Shown here one piece after another: positions 52,725 to 61,471 of a stretch of DNA of 64,000 nucleotides; the first letter of the stretch is position 1; each line of letters opens with the position of its first letter. Origin of the DNA: Pseudorhodobacter sp. MZDSW-24AT. GTDB taxonomy: Bacteria; Pseudomonadota; Alphaproteobacteria; Rhodobacterales; Rhodobacteraceae. Made by a program: the position numbers and the translations under genes. Location of the stretch: NCBI RefSeq assembly GCF_002794355.1, contig NZ_PGOI01000007.1:310001-374000 (forward strand), in the 5' to 3' direction. The notes below the pieces were generated by a model, which did no database searches, was not told where the DNA came from, and was given only the letters and a program-made list of their open reading frames with translations.

Positions 52725-53159
52725 ATGAAGTTGATGACGAAGGGACTGATTGCCGGATTGGTGCTTGTTGCCGGTGTTGCTGTTGCAAAGGAAGGCGTTC
52801 AAGATCCAACCGTCAAGGCTCGGATGGACCTGATGGGGACCATCGGGATGAACGTCAAAGTTCTGGGCGATATGGCCACGGACAAAGCACCGTTTGACGC
52901 AACCGCCGCCGCCGCCGCAAAAGAGGCGTTGGTCGCAGCCTCGGCGGATATCGCAGCCAAGTTCGAACCGCAGGCCACCGACCCGGTTTCTGAAGCCAAA
53001 CCCGAGATCTGGACCAACTGGGATGACTTTGTGGCAAAGGGAGAGGCCTTGAACGCGGCCGCCACCGCCATTGATCCGGCATCGTTGGAGGGCATCAAGG
53101 CCGGCATGGGGGCGATCGGCGGCACCTGCCGCGACTGCCACTCCACCTATCGGATGTAA
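52725..53159 (+). CDS. Cytochrome c'-type haem protein
   Basis: A 144-aa periplasmic protein with a signal peptide (MKLMTKGLIAGLVLVAGVAVAK) and a four-helix bundle that ends in the haem motif CRDCH (Cys135, Cys138, His139) near the C-terminus, as in class II cytochromes. Helix segments are VKARMDLMGTIGMNVKVLGDM, AAAAAAKEALVAASADIAAKF, AKPEIWTNWDDFVAKGEALNAAA and IKAGMGAIGGTCRDCH. Cytochromes c' bind NO and protect against nitrosative stress. A TATACT box at 52687-52692 is a likely -10. It converges with the I78 inhibitor. Confidence 0.92.
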   Translation: MKLMTKGLIAGLVLVAGVAVAKEGVQDPTVKARMDLMGTIGMNVKVLGDMATDKAPFDATAAAAAKEALVAASADIAAKFEPQATDPVSEAKPEIWTNWDDFVAKGEALNAAATAIDPASLEGIKAGMGAIGGTCRDCHSTYRM

Positions 53160-53179
53160 AAGACTACAGAGCCCTAGGC

Positions 53180-53208
53180 ATAAGGCCCTCGGTTCCCGGG
53201 GGCCTTAT
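53180..53208. terminator. Hairpin between cytochrome c' and the I78 gene
   Basis: ATAAGGCCC (53180-53188) and GGGCCTTAT (53200-53208) make a 9-bp stem with an 11-nt loop. It lies between convergent genes and could serve both. Confidence 0.6.
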
Positions 53209-53213
53209 CTCTG

Positions 53214-53483
53214 TCAGCCGCAAAAGACGCGCGAAATGCGCTCGGCGCGGTCAATATCGATGTTCAACCGTTCCGCGCGGAAGTCCATCGTGACTGCCAT
53301 ATCCGGCCGGATGATCCGCGTTTCCGTGCCAAAGCGCATGGTCTGAAGCACCGAAGCAGGCTGCCCGACCAAACCTTGCAACGCGGGTGCGCCGCAGGCA
53401 GAAAGCTCTGGCGATTCCGGCACAACCGGTTGGCATGCCGCCAAAAAGGCGATGGCACATCCGGCAAAGGCTGCGTGTTTCAT
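53214..53483 (-). CDS. I78-family peptidase-inhibitor-like lipoprotein
   Basis: An 89-aa exported protein. The lipobox LAAC follows a short signal (MKHAAFAGCAIAFLAAC). The mature part has the I78 pattern ACGAPALQGLVGQPASVLQTMRFGTETRIIRPDMAVTMDFRAERLNIDID, ending ISRVFCG. Cysteines at both ends of the domain may be paired. I78 proteins resemble potato-inhibitor-I folds and may protect against extracellular proteases. Confidence 0.86.
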   Translation of the reverse strand: MKHAAFAGCAIAFLAACQPVVPESPELSACGAPALQGLVGQPASVLQTMRFGTETRIIRPDMAVTMDFRAERLNIDIDRAERISRVFCG

Positions 53484-53761
53484 AACAATCTCCGTTCTTC
53501 CGCTCAAAAAGGGATGAGGACCCCCTCGATCCCGTCACGTGAACCTTCAGCCTGTCAGGCCACAGGCGGCATGTCACGTCTTGAGGTGGGCTGCGGCGAC
53601 GCTCCCGCAGCGGCAGGCAAGAAATCGCCACTCTGGCAGAGGGTTGACCCGGCACCGGCCGCCGCTGCAAGAAGGGCTGACCGTGAAATTCACCTGCCGG
53701 GGGTATTGCCTTGGCAGACGGTTTCGCTCAGCCTGCCCGCAAACCGAATGAGGAGAAGCCA
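53484..53761. promoter_or_regulatory. 278-bp divergent promoter region of the I78 and formaldehyde dehydrogenase genes
   Basis: No gene is seen. It contains a perfect 8-bp palindrome TCACGTGA (53535-53542), a second GTCACGT at 53573-53579, and a small hairpin GCCTGT/ACAGGC (53550-53567). The ribosome-binding site of the dehydrogenase (GAGGAGAAG) is at its right end. The promoter boxes cannot be placed firmly. Confidence 0.4.
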
Positions 53762-54892
53762 ATGCGCACCCGTGCCGCCGTAGCCCTTGCCCCCGGCAAA
53801 CCGCTGACCGTGATGGAAGTCAATCTGGCCGACCCGAAAGAGGGGGAGGTGCTGGTGGAAATCAAGGCAACCGGGATTTGCCACACGGACGAATTCACCC
53901 TGTCGGGCGCCGACCCGGAAGGACTGTTCCCCGCCATTCTGGGCCATGAAGGCGCCGGCGTGGTGATCGCGGTGGGACCGGGCGTCAAAAGCCTGAAGGT
54001 CGGCGATCACGTCATCCCGCTCTACACGCCGGAATGCCGCGAATGCCCCAGCTGCCTCAGCCAGAAAACCAACCTGTGCACCGCAATCCGCTCCACCCAA
54101 GGCCAAGGCCTGCTACCGGATGGCACCACCCGCTTTTCGATGCTGGATGGCACGCCGATCCATCACTACATGGGCTGCTCGACCTTTGCCAACCACACCG
54201 TTGTTCCTGAAATCGCCTTGGCAAAAGTGCGCGAAGACGCGCCTTTCGACAAAATTTGCTATATCGGCTGCGGCGTGACGACCGGGATCGGCGCGGTCCT
54301 GAACACCGCCAAGGTAGAGATCGGGGCCAAAGCGGTGGTCTTTGGTTTGGGTGGCATCGGGCTGAACGTCATTCAGGGCCTGAAAATGGCCGGGGCCGAC
54401 ATGATTATCGGCGTCGATCTGAACAATGACAAAAAGGAATGGGGCGAGCGCTTTGGGATGACCCATTTCGTCAACCCGAAAGAAATCGAAGGGTCGGTCG
54501 TTCAGCACATCGTCGATCTGACAAAAACGCCTTTCGACAAGATCGGCGGCGCGGATTACAGCTTTGACTGCACCGGAAACGTCAAGGTGATGCGGGATGC
54601 GCTGGAATGCACCCATCGCGGCTGGGGACAATCCATCATCATCGGGGTGGCTCCGGCGGGGGCGACCATCGAGACCCGCCCCTTCCAACTGGTGACGGGA
54701 CGTGTGTGGAAAGGCACTGCCTTTGGCGGCGCGCGCGGCCGCACCGATGTGCCGACGATTGTCGACTGGTATATGGATGGCAAGATCGAGATCGATCCGA
54801 TGATCACCCATATTCTAAGCCTGGATGATATCAACAAAGGCTTTGATCTGATGCATGAAGGCAAGTCGATCCGCTCTGTCGTCGTCTATTGA
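53762..54892 (+). CDS. S-(hydroxymethyl)glutathione dehydrogenase / class III alcohol dehydrogenase
   Basis: NAD-dependent zinc enzyme that oxidises the formaldehyde-glutathione adduct and can reduce S-nitrosoglutathione. The 376-aa protein has catalytic zinc ligands in [13 protein letters not shown] and LGHEGAGVV, and structural zinc cysteines in [16 protein letters not shown]. The class III signature residues are in [11 protein letters not shown] and the Rossmann motif is [14 protein letters not shown]. It is involved in formaldehyde and C1 detoxification. It begins after GAGGAGAAGCC. A hairpin follows the stop. Confidence 0.95.
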   Translation: MRTRAAVALAPGKPLTVMEVNLADPKEGEVLVEIKATGICHTDEFTLSGADPEGLFPAILGHEGAGVVIAVGPGVKSLKVGDHVIPLYTPECRECPSCLSQKTNLCTAIRSTQGQGLLPDGTTRFSMLDGTPIHHYMGCSTFANHTVVPEIALAKVREDAPFDKICYIGCGVTTGIGAVLNTAKVEIGAKAVVFGLGGIGLNVIQGLKMAGADMIIGVDLNNDKKEWGERFGMTHFVNPKEIEGSVVQHIVDLTKTPFDKIGGADYSFDCTGNVKVMRDALECTHRGWGQSIIIGVAPAGATIETRPFQLVTGRVWKGTAFGGARGRTDVPTIVDWYMDGKIEIDPMITHILSLDDINKGFDLMHEGKSIRSVVVY

Positions 54893-54902
54893 ACCAGTCT
54901 CT

Positions 54903-54926
54903 GGTCAGGGAGAAGCCTCCCTGACC
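54903..54926 (+). terminator. Hairpin after the formaldehyde dehydrogenase gene
   Basis: GGTCAGGGA, loop GAAGCC, TCCCTGACC: a perfect 9-bp stem right after the stop, without a T tract. The next gene starts 18 bp later, so this may be a partial terminator or an mRNA-stabilising stem. Confidence 0.5.
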
Positions 54927-54944
54927 GCCCGACGGATCACCACC

Positions 54945-55448
54945 ATGACACCAGCCAAAGCGAACACCACCAAGGCATTGGCGTCGACGCCCGGTCTGCG
55001 CGAACTGGCACGTCTCGGGATTGAGGTGTCGCTGCACCCTTATGACTATGACCCGGCTGCTGATGCGGTCGGGCTGGCGGCGGCACAGGCGCTTGGGCTG
55101 GACCCTGCCTTCACCCTCAAGACCCTTATGGTTGAAGTGGATGGCCTGCCTGCCTGTTGCGTGATCCCGTCGAACCGACAGCTTTCGATGAAGCGGGTGG
55201 CCGCGGCTTTTGGCGGAAAATCGGCGGCCATGATGCTTCCTGCCAAGGCAGAGCGCCTGACAGGTTACCGCGTCGGCGGCATCAGCCCCTTCGGTCAGAA
55301 AAAGGCCGTGCCAACCGCGATAGAGGCGAGCGTCTGCGCGGCGCCGAAGGTCTGGATCAACGCAGGCGCGCGCGGCCTGTTGTTGGGCATCACCCCGACC
55401 GACGCCCTGCGCAGTGTGAAGGCCCGCCCAGCCGAGCTTCTGGCCTGA
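54945..55448 (+). CDS. ybaK: Cys-tRNA(Pro)/Cys-tRNA(Cys) deacylase (YbaK/EbsC)
   Basis: A 167-aa editing protein that hydrolyses mischarged Cys-tRNA-Pro. The YbaK fold is shown by HPYDYDPAADAVGLAAAQALGLDPAFTLKTLMVEVDG, CCVIPSNRQLSMKRVAAAFGGKSAAMM, TGYRVGGISPFGQKKAVPTAIE and INAGARGLLLGITPTDAL. Lys and the GGISPFG loop are the conserved active-site elements. Its ATG is 52 bp after the dehydrogenase. Confidence 0.94.
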   Translation: MTPAKANTTKALASTPGLRELARLGIEVSLHPYDYDPAADAVGLAAAQALGLDPAFTLKTLMVEVDGLPACCVIPSNRQLSMKRVAAAFGGKSAAMMLPAKAERLTGYRVGGISPFGQKKAVPTAIEASVCAAPKVWINAGARGLLLGITPTDALRSVKARPAELLA

Positions 55449-55485
55449 CCTGAGACTTTCGTGAAGTCACTTCAGACATCGTGAT

Positions 55486-55514
55486 TTGTGGAAGCCGCCC
55501 GAGGTGCCGATAAG
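55486..55514 (+). promoter_or_regulatory. Candidate L,D-transpeptidase promoter
   Basis: TTGTGG (55486-55491), 17 bases, GATAAG (55509-55514), 30 bp before the ATG at 55545. A short dyad TGAAG-TCA-CTTCA lies just upstream (about 55462-55474). Confidence 0.4.
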
Positions 55515-55544
55515 GTCCCCGGTTTAAAAAAAGAAGGCAGGCAC

Positions 55545-56120
55545 ATGACACGACCTCTCTCCCTCTCCCGGCGCCGCGTGCTCACAGGGGCTGCGGCTCT
55601 TGGCACGGCGCTTTGCACTCCGGCTCTCGGTCTGGCACAGGGCGTGACAGGGGCGACGCGCAACAATGTCTCCAGTTTCCAAATGCAGGATTGGCGCGAC
55701 CATTTCGACAGCCTTGGTCAAGGCGTTATTCTTGCGGATATGGTGTCGCGCGCGGTGCATTACTGGTCGGCGGATGGACAGGATTACCGCATGTGGCCAT
55801 CATCGGTCCCGATCTCCGAGGAACTGACACGCCGCGGCATGACCGAGGTGATCCGCAAGGTCGAAGGCCCGACCTGGACCCCCACGCCGTCGATGCGAGA
55901 GCGTGATCCTTCGCTGCCAAGGATGATTCCCGCCGGCCCCGAAAACCCACTGGGGACGCATGCACTTTATCTGTCATGGCAGTATTATCGTGTGCACGGG
56001 ACGCATGACACCCGCAAAATCGGACGCCGTTCCTCTGACGGTTGCATCGGACTCTATAACGAACACATCGCCGAGTTGTATGCGCTCGCAAAAATCGGGA
56101 CCAAGGTCAAATTGATCTGA
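55545..56120 (+). CDS. L,D-transpeptidase (YkuD) with twin-arginine-like signal
   Basis: A 191-aa exported enzyme. It has an SRRRVLTGAAALGTAL signal, which looks like a Tat signal, and a YkuD domain: RAVHYWSADGQDYRMWPSSVPIS, GPTWTPTPSMRERDPSLPRMIPAGPENPLGTHALYL, and the active site HGTHDTRKIGRRSSDGCIGLYN with the catalytic Cys. The SDGCIGL version differs slightly from SHGCIR. It crosslinks peptidoglycan 3-3 or attaches proteins to it. It stands alone between ybaK and an unknown gene. Confidence 0.92.
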   Translation: MTRPLSLSRRRVLTGAAALGTALCTPALGLAQGVTGATRNNVSSFQMQDWRDHFDSLGQGVILADMVSRAVHYWSADGQDYRMWPSSVPISEELTRRGMTEVIRKVEGPTWTPTPSMRERDPSLPRMIPAGPENPLGTHALYLSWQYYRVHGTHDTRKIGRRSSDGCIGLYNEHIAELYALAKIGTKVKLI

Positions 56121-56167
56121 TCCCACCCCGCAACCTGTGCTTTGCTGATCTTGCCGGACAGGCATTT

Positions 56168-56524
56168 TTGGCAAAGACCACCACCGTGAGCGTCAGCGAC
56201 GAGGAAATGATCGAAGCGATTGTCACCGTCTTGCTGTCAGACACGCAAGATCTGCAAACGCTTGTTGGTCAGTTGGTCACCCGTTGGCCCACGGCAAGCG
56301 CCTTGCAGATCATTCACGGTCTGGCCATGTCCGCCGGTGCGGTCGAGCAGATGCTTGCCGGACCGGTCGCGGCACAGGCCGCGCAGGATGCTTGGCGCAT
56401 GGCGGGCTTGGTCGGGGTTGATCTGCGCATGATGGAGCAGTTGGACCTGCCGCACAAAACAGCCGGCGACCTGCTCGCCTACTGGCAGGCGCATGACCGC
56501 TTCTTTCTGCCCCCGCTCGCATGA
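56168..56524 (+). CDS. Uncharacterised 118-aa helical protein
   Basis: A small soluble helical protein: VSVSDEEMIEAIVTVLLSDTQDLQTLVGQLVTRWPTASALQIIHGLAMSAGAVEQMLAG, then AAQAAQDAWRMAGLVGVDLRMME and HKTAGDLLAYWQAHDRFFL. The TTG start at 56168 has GGACAGG five bases upstream; a GTG six codons in is an alternative. No family recognised. It lies 47 bp after the L,D-transpeptidase and 49 bp before the NYN gene, so it may share their transcript. Confidence 0.65.
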   Translation: MAKTTTVSVSDEEMIEAIVTVLLSDTQDLQTLVGQLVTRWPTASALQIIHGLAMSAGAVEQMLAGPVAAQAAQDAWRMAGLVGVDLRMMEQLDLPHKTAGDLLAYWQAHDRFFLPPLA

Positions 56525-56573
56525 CGCTTTCCTTGCCTGCTGCAAGATGTCACAAGCGGAGGGAATGGAGAAA

Positions 56574-57326
56574 ATGATGGCCGAAACCCGCACGCCCCGC
56601 CTTTGTGTCCTGATCGACGCCGACAACGTGCCCGCAAGCTATGCCGAGGCGATCTTTGAAGAGATCGCCGCGTTGGGAGAAGCGTCCGTCCGGCGGATCT
56701 ATGGCGACTGGTCGGCACAGCGTCTGGCAGGCTGGGCCAAGAAGGTTGCGGCCCTTGGGCTGGTGGCCGACCAGCAGTTTTCGAATACCAAGGGCAAGAA
56801 TGCCTCTGACATCGGCTTGGTGATCGCGGCGATGGATTTTCTGCATTCCGGCCTGTTCGATGGCTTTGTTCTGGTCAGTTCGGACAGCGATTTCACCCGA
56901 TTGGCGGCGCGTATCCGCGAACAGGGTCTGGATGTTTACGGCATCGGCGAAAAGAAAACCCCCGAGGCCTTCCGCATGGCCTGCAAGCGGTTCATTTATG
57001 TCGAGAACCTGAGCGCAGGCTCGGATGATCCACCCCGCGCCGCCGCGCGAAACGAACCCTCCGACAGCGCCAGTGCTCCAAAGCCGGGCACCAAGGAAGC
57101 GCCGTCCAAAGCGATCCCGCTGATCGTGGCGGCGATGCGGGCCATCGATCCTGACGGGGAATGGTATACGCTTGGACCCTTGGGCCAGTTCATCACCCAA
57201 GCCAACCCCGACTTCGACACCCGCACCTATGGCTCGGCCAAGCTGTCAGATCTTGTGCGCAAGTTGCCCCGGTTTGAAGTGCGCCAAGGTCCCGGCGGCC
57301 AGTTGGAGTTGCGCGACATCTCCTGA
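56574..57326 (+). CDS. NYN-domain protein with C-terminal LOTUS/OST-HTH-like domain
   Basis: A 250-aa protein. Residues about 10-150 are a NYN (PIN-like) nuclease domain with acidic positions LCVLIDADNVPASY, GKNASDIGLVIAAMDFLHSGLFDGFVLVSSDSDF and KTPEAFRMACKRFIYVENL. After a polar linker (about 155-185) the C-terminal part (LIVAAMRAIDPDGEWYTLGPLGQFITQANPDFDTRTYGSAKLSDLVRKLPRFEVRQG) resembles a LOTUS/OST-HTH domain. Such proteins bind or cleave RNA. The start ATG at 56574 is the best spaced from GGAG; 56565 and 56577 are alternatives. Confidence 0.88.
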   Translation: MMAETRTPRLCVLIDADNVPASYAEAIFEEIAALGEASVRRIYGDWSAQRLAGWAKKVAALGLVADQQFSNTKGKNASDIGLVIAAMDFLHSGLFDGFVLVSSDSDFTRLAARIREQGLDVYGIGEKKTPEAFRMACKRFIYVENLSAGSDDPPRAAARNEPSDSASAPKPGTKEAPSKAIPLIVAAMRAIDPDGEWYTLGPLGQFITQANPDFDTRTYGSAKLSDLVRKLPRFEVRQGPGGQLELRDIS

Positions 57327-57357
57327 TTGCGCACATCCGCCGTGCAAAGCTGTGCCT

Positions 57358-57385
57358 TTGCGCAAGAATCAAGATCTCCTATGTT
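57358..57385 (+). promoter_or_regulatory. Candidate promoter of the LLM flavoenzyme gene
   Basis: TTGCGC (57358-57363), 16 bases, TATGTT (57380-57385), with a GGAGG ribosome-binding site at about 57399-57403. The TTG and TATGTT boxes are good for this group. Confidence 0.45.
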
Positions 57386-57408
57386 GACCCAAAGAACAGG
57401 AGGCCAAG

Positions 57409-58455
57409 ATGGGCGAGATTTCTTTGGGGCTGGACACGTTCGGCGACGTCACCACAGGCGCCAACGGTCAGCCGCTGCCGATGGATCAGGTGCTGCGTGA
57501 CGTTGTCGATCAGGCCGTTCTGGCCGACGAGGTCGGAGTGGACTTCATTGGTTTGGGAGAACATCACCGCGACGATTTCGCCATCTCTGCGCCCGAGATC
57601 GTTCTGGCAACCATCGCAGGCCGCACGCGGACAATCCGCCTTGGCACCGCTGTCACCGTGCTGTCCTCGGATGATCCGGTGCGGGCGTTCCAGCGGTTTT
57701 CCACTCTGAACGCTCTTTCGAATGGCCGGGCCGAAGCCATTCTGGGCCGGGGGTCGTTCAGCGAAAGCTATGCGCTCTTCGGATATGACATGGCGGATTA
57801 TGACCAGCTGTTCGAGGAAAAGCTCGATCTGTTCGCCCGGCTCGTGCGTGAGAAAAAGGTCAGCTGGCAAGGCCAGACCCGGGCGCCTTTGAAAAATCAG
57901 GTGGTGTATCCGCCGCTGGGGCCAAAGGGTCTGACCACATGGGTGGGTGTCGGGGGCAGCCCCGAGTCGGTCGTGCGCGTGGTCCGGCAAGACCTGCAAC
58001 TGATGCTGGCCATCATCGGCGGCGATCCGGCACGCTTCGTGCCCTATGTCGATCTCTACCACCGCGCTGTCGCCTCGATGGACGCCAAGGCGCGTCCGAT
58101 CGGCGTGCACTCCCCCGGTTTCGTGGCAGCAACGGATGAGGCCGCACGCGAAGGCCTGTGGCCGCATTACCGCGAGATGTTCGGCCGCATCGGGCGCGAA
58201 CGCGGCTGGCCTCCGGTAACCAAAGACAAGTATCTGGCGGAGGTTCAGCATGGCTCGCTGTATGTGGGAAGTCCGGAAACCGTGGCGCGCAAAATCGCCA
58301 AAACGATCAAGACGCTGAAAATTCAGCGTTTTGATCTGAAATATGCGACGGGCCCGCAGCCGCACGGCGACCTGATGGAGTGCATCCGGCTGTATGGCGA
58401 AACGGTGATCCCGATGGTGCAGGACATTCTGGCGACGGATCGCGCGGTGGCCTGA
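57409..58455 (+). CDS. LLM-class flavin-dependent oxidoreductase
   Basis: A 348-aa luciferase-like monooxygenase-family protein. It begins GEISLGLDTFGDV and has EVGVDFIGLGEHHRDDFAISAPEIVLATIAGRT, IRLGTAVTVLSSDDPVRAFQRFSTLNALSNGRAEAILGRGSFSESYALFGYD, LDLFARLVREKKVSWQG and WVGVGGSPESVVR. HHRDDF and the RLGTAVTVLSSDDPVR strand are typical of the FMN-dependent COG2141 group. The substrate is unknown. Confidence 0.9.
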   Translation: MGEISLGLDTFGDVTTGANGQPLPMDQVLRDVVDQAVLADEVGVDFIGLGEHHRDDFAISAPEIVLATIAGRTRTIRLGTAVTVLSSDDPVRAFQRFSTLNALSNGRAEAILGRGSFSESYALFGYDMADYDQLFEEKLDLFARLVREKKVSWQGQTRAPLKNQVVYPPLGPKGLTTWVGVGGSPESVVRVVRQDLQLMLAIIGGDPARFVPYVDLYHRAVASMDAKARPIGVHSPGFVAATDEAAREGLWPHYREMFGRIGRERGWPPVTKDKYLAEVQHGSLYVGSPETVARKIAKTIKTLKIQRFDLKYATGPQPHGDLMECIRLYGETVIPMVQDILATDRAVA

Positions 58456-58463
58456 GGACCGCG

Positions 58464-58883
58464 CTACAGCACCAGCACCATGTCGCGGTGCGGGATGCCC
58501 GCATCGTTGTAAACGGGCCCCTCGGCAACAAAGCCAAGGCGCTCGTAAAAGCCCAAGGCATGGGTCTGTGATCCGAGCTTGGCGCGGGTGATGCCGGGCT
58601 GGCGGCGCAGTTCCTCCAGCGCCGCCCGCATCAACTGCGCCCCCAGCCCGGTGCCGCGCGCCGCAGGCAGCACGCAGACCCGCCCGATTTTGCCGGTCTC
58701 GCCGATCAGCAACAGTCGCGCCGACCCCATGGGCACGCCGTCGACCGTGGCAAGGATGTGGATGGCCTCGGCATCCTTGTCATCCACCTCGTCGGCTTCC
58801 GAAACGCCTTGCTCTTCAATGAAGACGGTTCGGCGCAGGCGCAGACAAGCGGCGATGTCGCGCGTGGCGGCGATGTGGATCAT
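58464..58883 (-). CDS. GNAT-family N-acetyltransferase
   Basis: A 139-aa acetyltransferase with motif [27 protein letters not shown] (acetyl-CoA pyrophosphate loop RGTGLGAQ), [43 protein letters not shown] and [20 protein letters not shown]. The FIEEQGV segment and motif set resemble ElaA-like proteins. The ATG overlaps the dapE stop (ATGA). The substrate is unknown. Confidence 0.9.
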   Translation of the reverse strand: MIHIAATRDIAACLRLRRTVFIEEQGVSEADEVDDKDAEAIHILATVDGVPMGSARLLLIGETGKIGRVCVLPAARGTGLGAQLMRAALEELRRQPGITRAKLGSQTHALGFYERLGFVAEGPVYNDAGIPHRDMVLVL

Positions 58884-60031
58884 GCGAAATACTCCCGCAG
58901 GATACGGGTGTAGATGGCTTTCAGCTGGTGGATCTGCGCGACCTCTACACGTTCATCCACCTGATGCATTGTCTTGCCCACCAGACCGAACTCGACCACC
59001 GGGCAATGGTCCTTGACAAAGCGCGCATCCGAGGTGCCGCCCGAGGTGGACGCCACCGGCACACGCCCGGTTTCGGCCTGAACGGCTTGGGCAATCATGG
59101 CCGAGAACGCGCCCGGAGGGGTCAGGAAGCTTTCCCCCGAGATTTGCACGCGCAGATCGATCTGCACGCCCGTTTCAACCGCAACCGCCTGCGCATGATC
59201 CTGCAACCACTGGTGCAGGCTTGCGCCGGAGTGCAGATCATTGAAGCGGATGTTCACAGTGGCCTGCCCGCGCGCCGGGATCACGTTGTTGGCGGGGTTG
59301 CCGCAATCGATCGTGGTGATGGCGAGGGTTGAGGCATCGAAATGGGCGCTGCCCTCATCCAGCGGCCGCTCTTCCAGCCGGGCGAGCAAACGGACCAAGG
59401 CACTCATCGGGTTTTTCGCACGATGCGGATAGGCGGAATGCCCTTGCACCCCGACCGCCGTGATATAAGCGGTCATGCTGCCACGACGGCCGATCTTCAT
59501 CATTTCGCCCATCTCATTGGGGCAGGTCGGCTCGCCCACAAGACAATGCGACATGCGCTCTCCCTGCGTGGCCATCCAGTCCAGCAAGGCCAGCGTGCCA
59601 TCAACCGAGGCGCCCTCTTCGTCGCCCGTGATGGTCAGGATCACCGCGCCATCAGGCGGGCTTTCACGCACGAAATCGATCGCGGCGGCGACAAAGGCCG
59701 CCACGCCGGATTTCATGTCGGTGGTGCCGCGCCCGTACATCCAGCCGTCCACGATCTCGGCGCCGAAGGGGTCATGCGTCCAGGCGGAGGCATCGCCGAC
59801 GGGCACCACATCGGTATGGCCGTTGAACCCGAGACTGCGATTTGCGCCGCGCAGCCCCCAGCGGGCGAAAAGGTTGGGGACGCCGTTGCGGTCGACGCGG
59901 GTGCAGGCGAAGCCGGCGCCGGACAGCAGCCGCTCTAGCAGGACCAGCGCGCCGCCTTCGGCCGGGGTGACGGTGGGGCAGCGCACCAGATCGGCGGTCA
60001 GGGCAACGGGATCAATGGCGGCGGCGGTCAT
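58880..60031 (-). CDS. dapE: Succinyl-diaminopimelate desuccinylase
   Basis: Zinc peptidase of the M20 family that forms LL-diaminopimelate from N-succinyl-LL-DAP. The 383-aa protein has [12 protein letters not shown] with the first metal His, [13 protein letters not shown] with the bridging Asp, [13 protein letters not shown] with Glu-Glu, and the dimerisation domain [14 protein letters not shown]. The C-terminal [16 protein letters not shown] holds the last His. It is followed by a GNAT gene in overlap. lysA and dapD are in the same window. Confidence 0.95.
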   Translation of the reverse strand: MTAAAIDPVALTADLVRCPTVTPAEGGALVLLERLLSGAGFACTRVDRNGVPNLFARWGLRGANRSLGFNGHTDVVPVGDASAWTHDPFGAEIVDGWMYGRGTTDMKSGVAAFVAAAIDFVRESPPDGAVILTITGDEEGASVDGTLALLDWMATQGERMSHCLVGEPTCPNEMGEMMKIGRRGSMTAYITAVGVQGHSAYPHRAKNPMSALVRLLARLEERPLDEGSAHFDASTLAITTIDCGNPANNVIPARGQATVNIRFNDLHSGASLHQWLQDHAQAVAVETGVQIDLRVQISGESFLTPPGAFSAMIAQAVQAETGRVPVASTSGGTSDARFVKDHCPVVEFGLVGKTMHQVDERVEVAQIHQLKAIYTRILREYFA

Positions 60032-60103
60032 GCGTGGCTCCGGGTTGGGACAGCGCAGGCATAGCTTTTGTCGCGCCGCCCCGCAACCTTGGGCGGGGCC
60101 GGG

Positions 60104-60439
60104 TCAGTCGTAGAGGGCGGTCATCTGGGCCACGATCACCGAGTTTTCCTCGAGCGCCCGCAGCATCAGGGCTTCCTCTTCGGGGTCGATCTCGACGCCT
60201 GCCTCTTTCTGTTCATCGAGCGAGCCATGGCCTTCCACCTCGAGCACGGCGAGGTCGGCCTGTTTGAGGATGGCCACGGTTTCGCGGACGGCCTCGGCCT
60301 CGTCGACGCCGCTGGCGTAGCACATCAGGGCCCCGCCGGTGGCTTTGGGGGGGAGGTCGTCGCCGGGTTTGCGGCCCACCTGCACAAGGAGGGTGTAGAC
60401 CTGCTGGCGGCTGGGCTTGGGGGTTTTTTCATCGGACAT
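60104..60439 (-). CDS. Uncharacterised 111-aa acidic protein
   Basis: A cytoplasmic protein with a mixed alpha/beta look: RQQVYTLLVQVGRKPGDDLPPKATGGALMCYASGVDEAEAVRETVAILKQADLAVLEVEGHGSL, then DEEALMLRALEENSVIVAQMTALYD. Similar proteins next to dapD or dapE are found in Rhodobacterales. No named family recognised. An inverted repeat in its upstream region may be an operator. Confidence 0.7.
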   Translation of the reverse strand: MSDEKTPKPSRQQVYTLLVQVGRKPGDDLPPKATGGALMCYASGVDEAEAVRETVAILKQADLAVLEVEGHGSLDEQKEAGVEIDPEEEALMLRALEENSVIVAQMTALYD

Positions 60440-60483
60440 GAGGGCAGCCTTTCGCGGCGCGTAACACAGGGGGTCAATTGAAG

Positions 60484-60521
60484 GATTCCCACAATATCAA
60501 TCAGTTGACACTGTGGGATTC
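60484..60521. repeat. Inverted repeat upstream of the 111-aa protein gene
   Basis: GATTCCCACA (60484-60493) and TGTGGGATTC (60512-60521) are complementary at nine of ten positions, with an 18-bp AT-rich spacer. They lie 45-82 bp upstream of the leftward gene, inside a 124-bp gap. The spacing fits an operator for a dimeric regulator. Confidence 0.45.
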
Positions 60522-60563
60522 ATCAATTCTTAACACTTCTCGCAAGGCGGCCTTGCGGGGGCG

Positions 60564-61391
60564 TCAGTCGCGCAGCAGCTCGTTGATCGAGGTCTTGGAG
60601 CGGGTTTGCGCATCCACCTTTTTCACGATCACGGCGCAATACAGGTTGATGCCGTTCTTGGAAGGCATCGAGCCTGCCACCACGACCGACCCGGCGGGCA
60701 CTTCGCCATACATCACTTCGCCGCTTTCACGGTCGACGATCTTGGTGGATTTGCCGATGAACACGCCCATGCCGAGCACCGAGCCTTCGCGCACGATGCA
60801 GCCTTCGACCACTTCGGAGCGCGCCCCGATGAAGCAGTTGTCTTCGATGATGGTGGGGCCTGCCTGCATCGGCTCCAGCACGCCGCCGATGCCGACGCCG
60901 CCCGAAAGGTGCACGTTCTTGCCGATCTGGGCGCAAGAGCCGACGGTGGCCCATGTGTCGACCATGGTGCCTTCATCGACAAAGGCGCCGAGGTTGACGA
61001 AAGAGGGCATCAGCACCACGCCCTTGGCGATATGGGCCGATTTGCGCACGATGCAGTTGGGCACGGCGCGGAAGCCTGCGGCGCGGAATTCTGCCTCGCC
61101 CCAGCCGTGGAATTTGCTATCGACCTTGTCCCACCACGACGACCCCTGTGGGCCGCCCGATTGCAGACCCATGTCTTGCAGACGGAAGCCCAGAAGCACC
61201 GCCTTTTTCGCCCATTGGTTCACATGCCAGTCGCCGCCCGCGCGGCGTTCGGCCACGCGCAGGGTGCCTGCGCCAAGCGCGGCCAGCGTGGATTCAACAG
61301 CATCGCGCGCCTCGCCCTTGGTGGCGGGGGTGAGGCTGTCGCGGTCTTCCCATGCGGCTTCGATGGCGGTTTCCAAGGCGGCGTTTGACAT
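60564..61391 (-). CDS. dapD: 2,3,4,5-tetrahydropyridine-2,6-dicarboxylate N-succinyltransferase
   Basis: Succinylates tetrahydrodipicolinate in the lysine/DAP pathway. The 275-aa trimeric left-handed beta-helix protein shows hexapeptide repeats [87 protein letters not shown] and ends [19 protein letters not shown]. Start [20 protein letters not shown] is standard. It is divergent from the LOG-family gene. Confidence 0.97.
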   Translation of the reverse strand: MSNAALETAIEAAWEDRDSLTPATKGEARDAVESTLAALGAGTLRVAERRAGGDWHVNQWAKKAVLLGFRLQDMGLQSGGPQGSSWWDKVDSKFHGWGEAEFRAAGFRAVPNCIVRKSAHIAKGVVLMPSFVNLGAFVDEGTMVDTWATVGSCAQIGKNVHLSGGVGIGGVLEPMQAGPTIIEDNCFIGARSEVVEGCIVREGSVLGMGVFIGKSTKIVDRESGEVMYGEVPAGSVVVAGSMPSKNGINLYCAVIVKKVDAQTRSKTSINELLRD

Positions 61392-61471
61392 GCTGTCACC
61401 CTTTTTCGGTTGGTCCTGTTGCGCCCTGCCTATAGAGCTTGGGGAGAGTTCACGCAATGAAAAGGCAGGTC

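Noticed and set aside
57327-57365. Terminator formed by repeated TTGCGCA after the NYN gene
   Set aside because: Arms are imperfect and overlap a better-looking promoter of the next gene.
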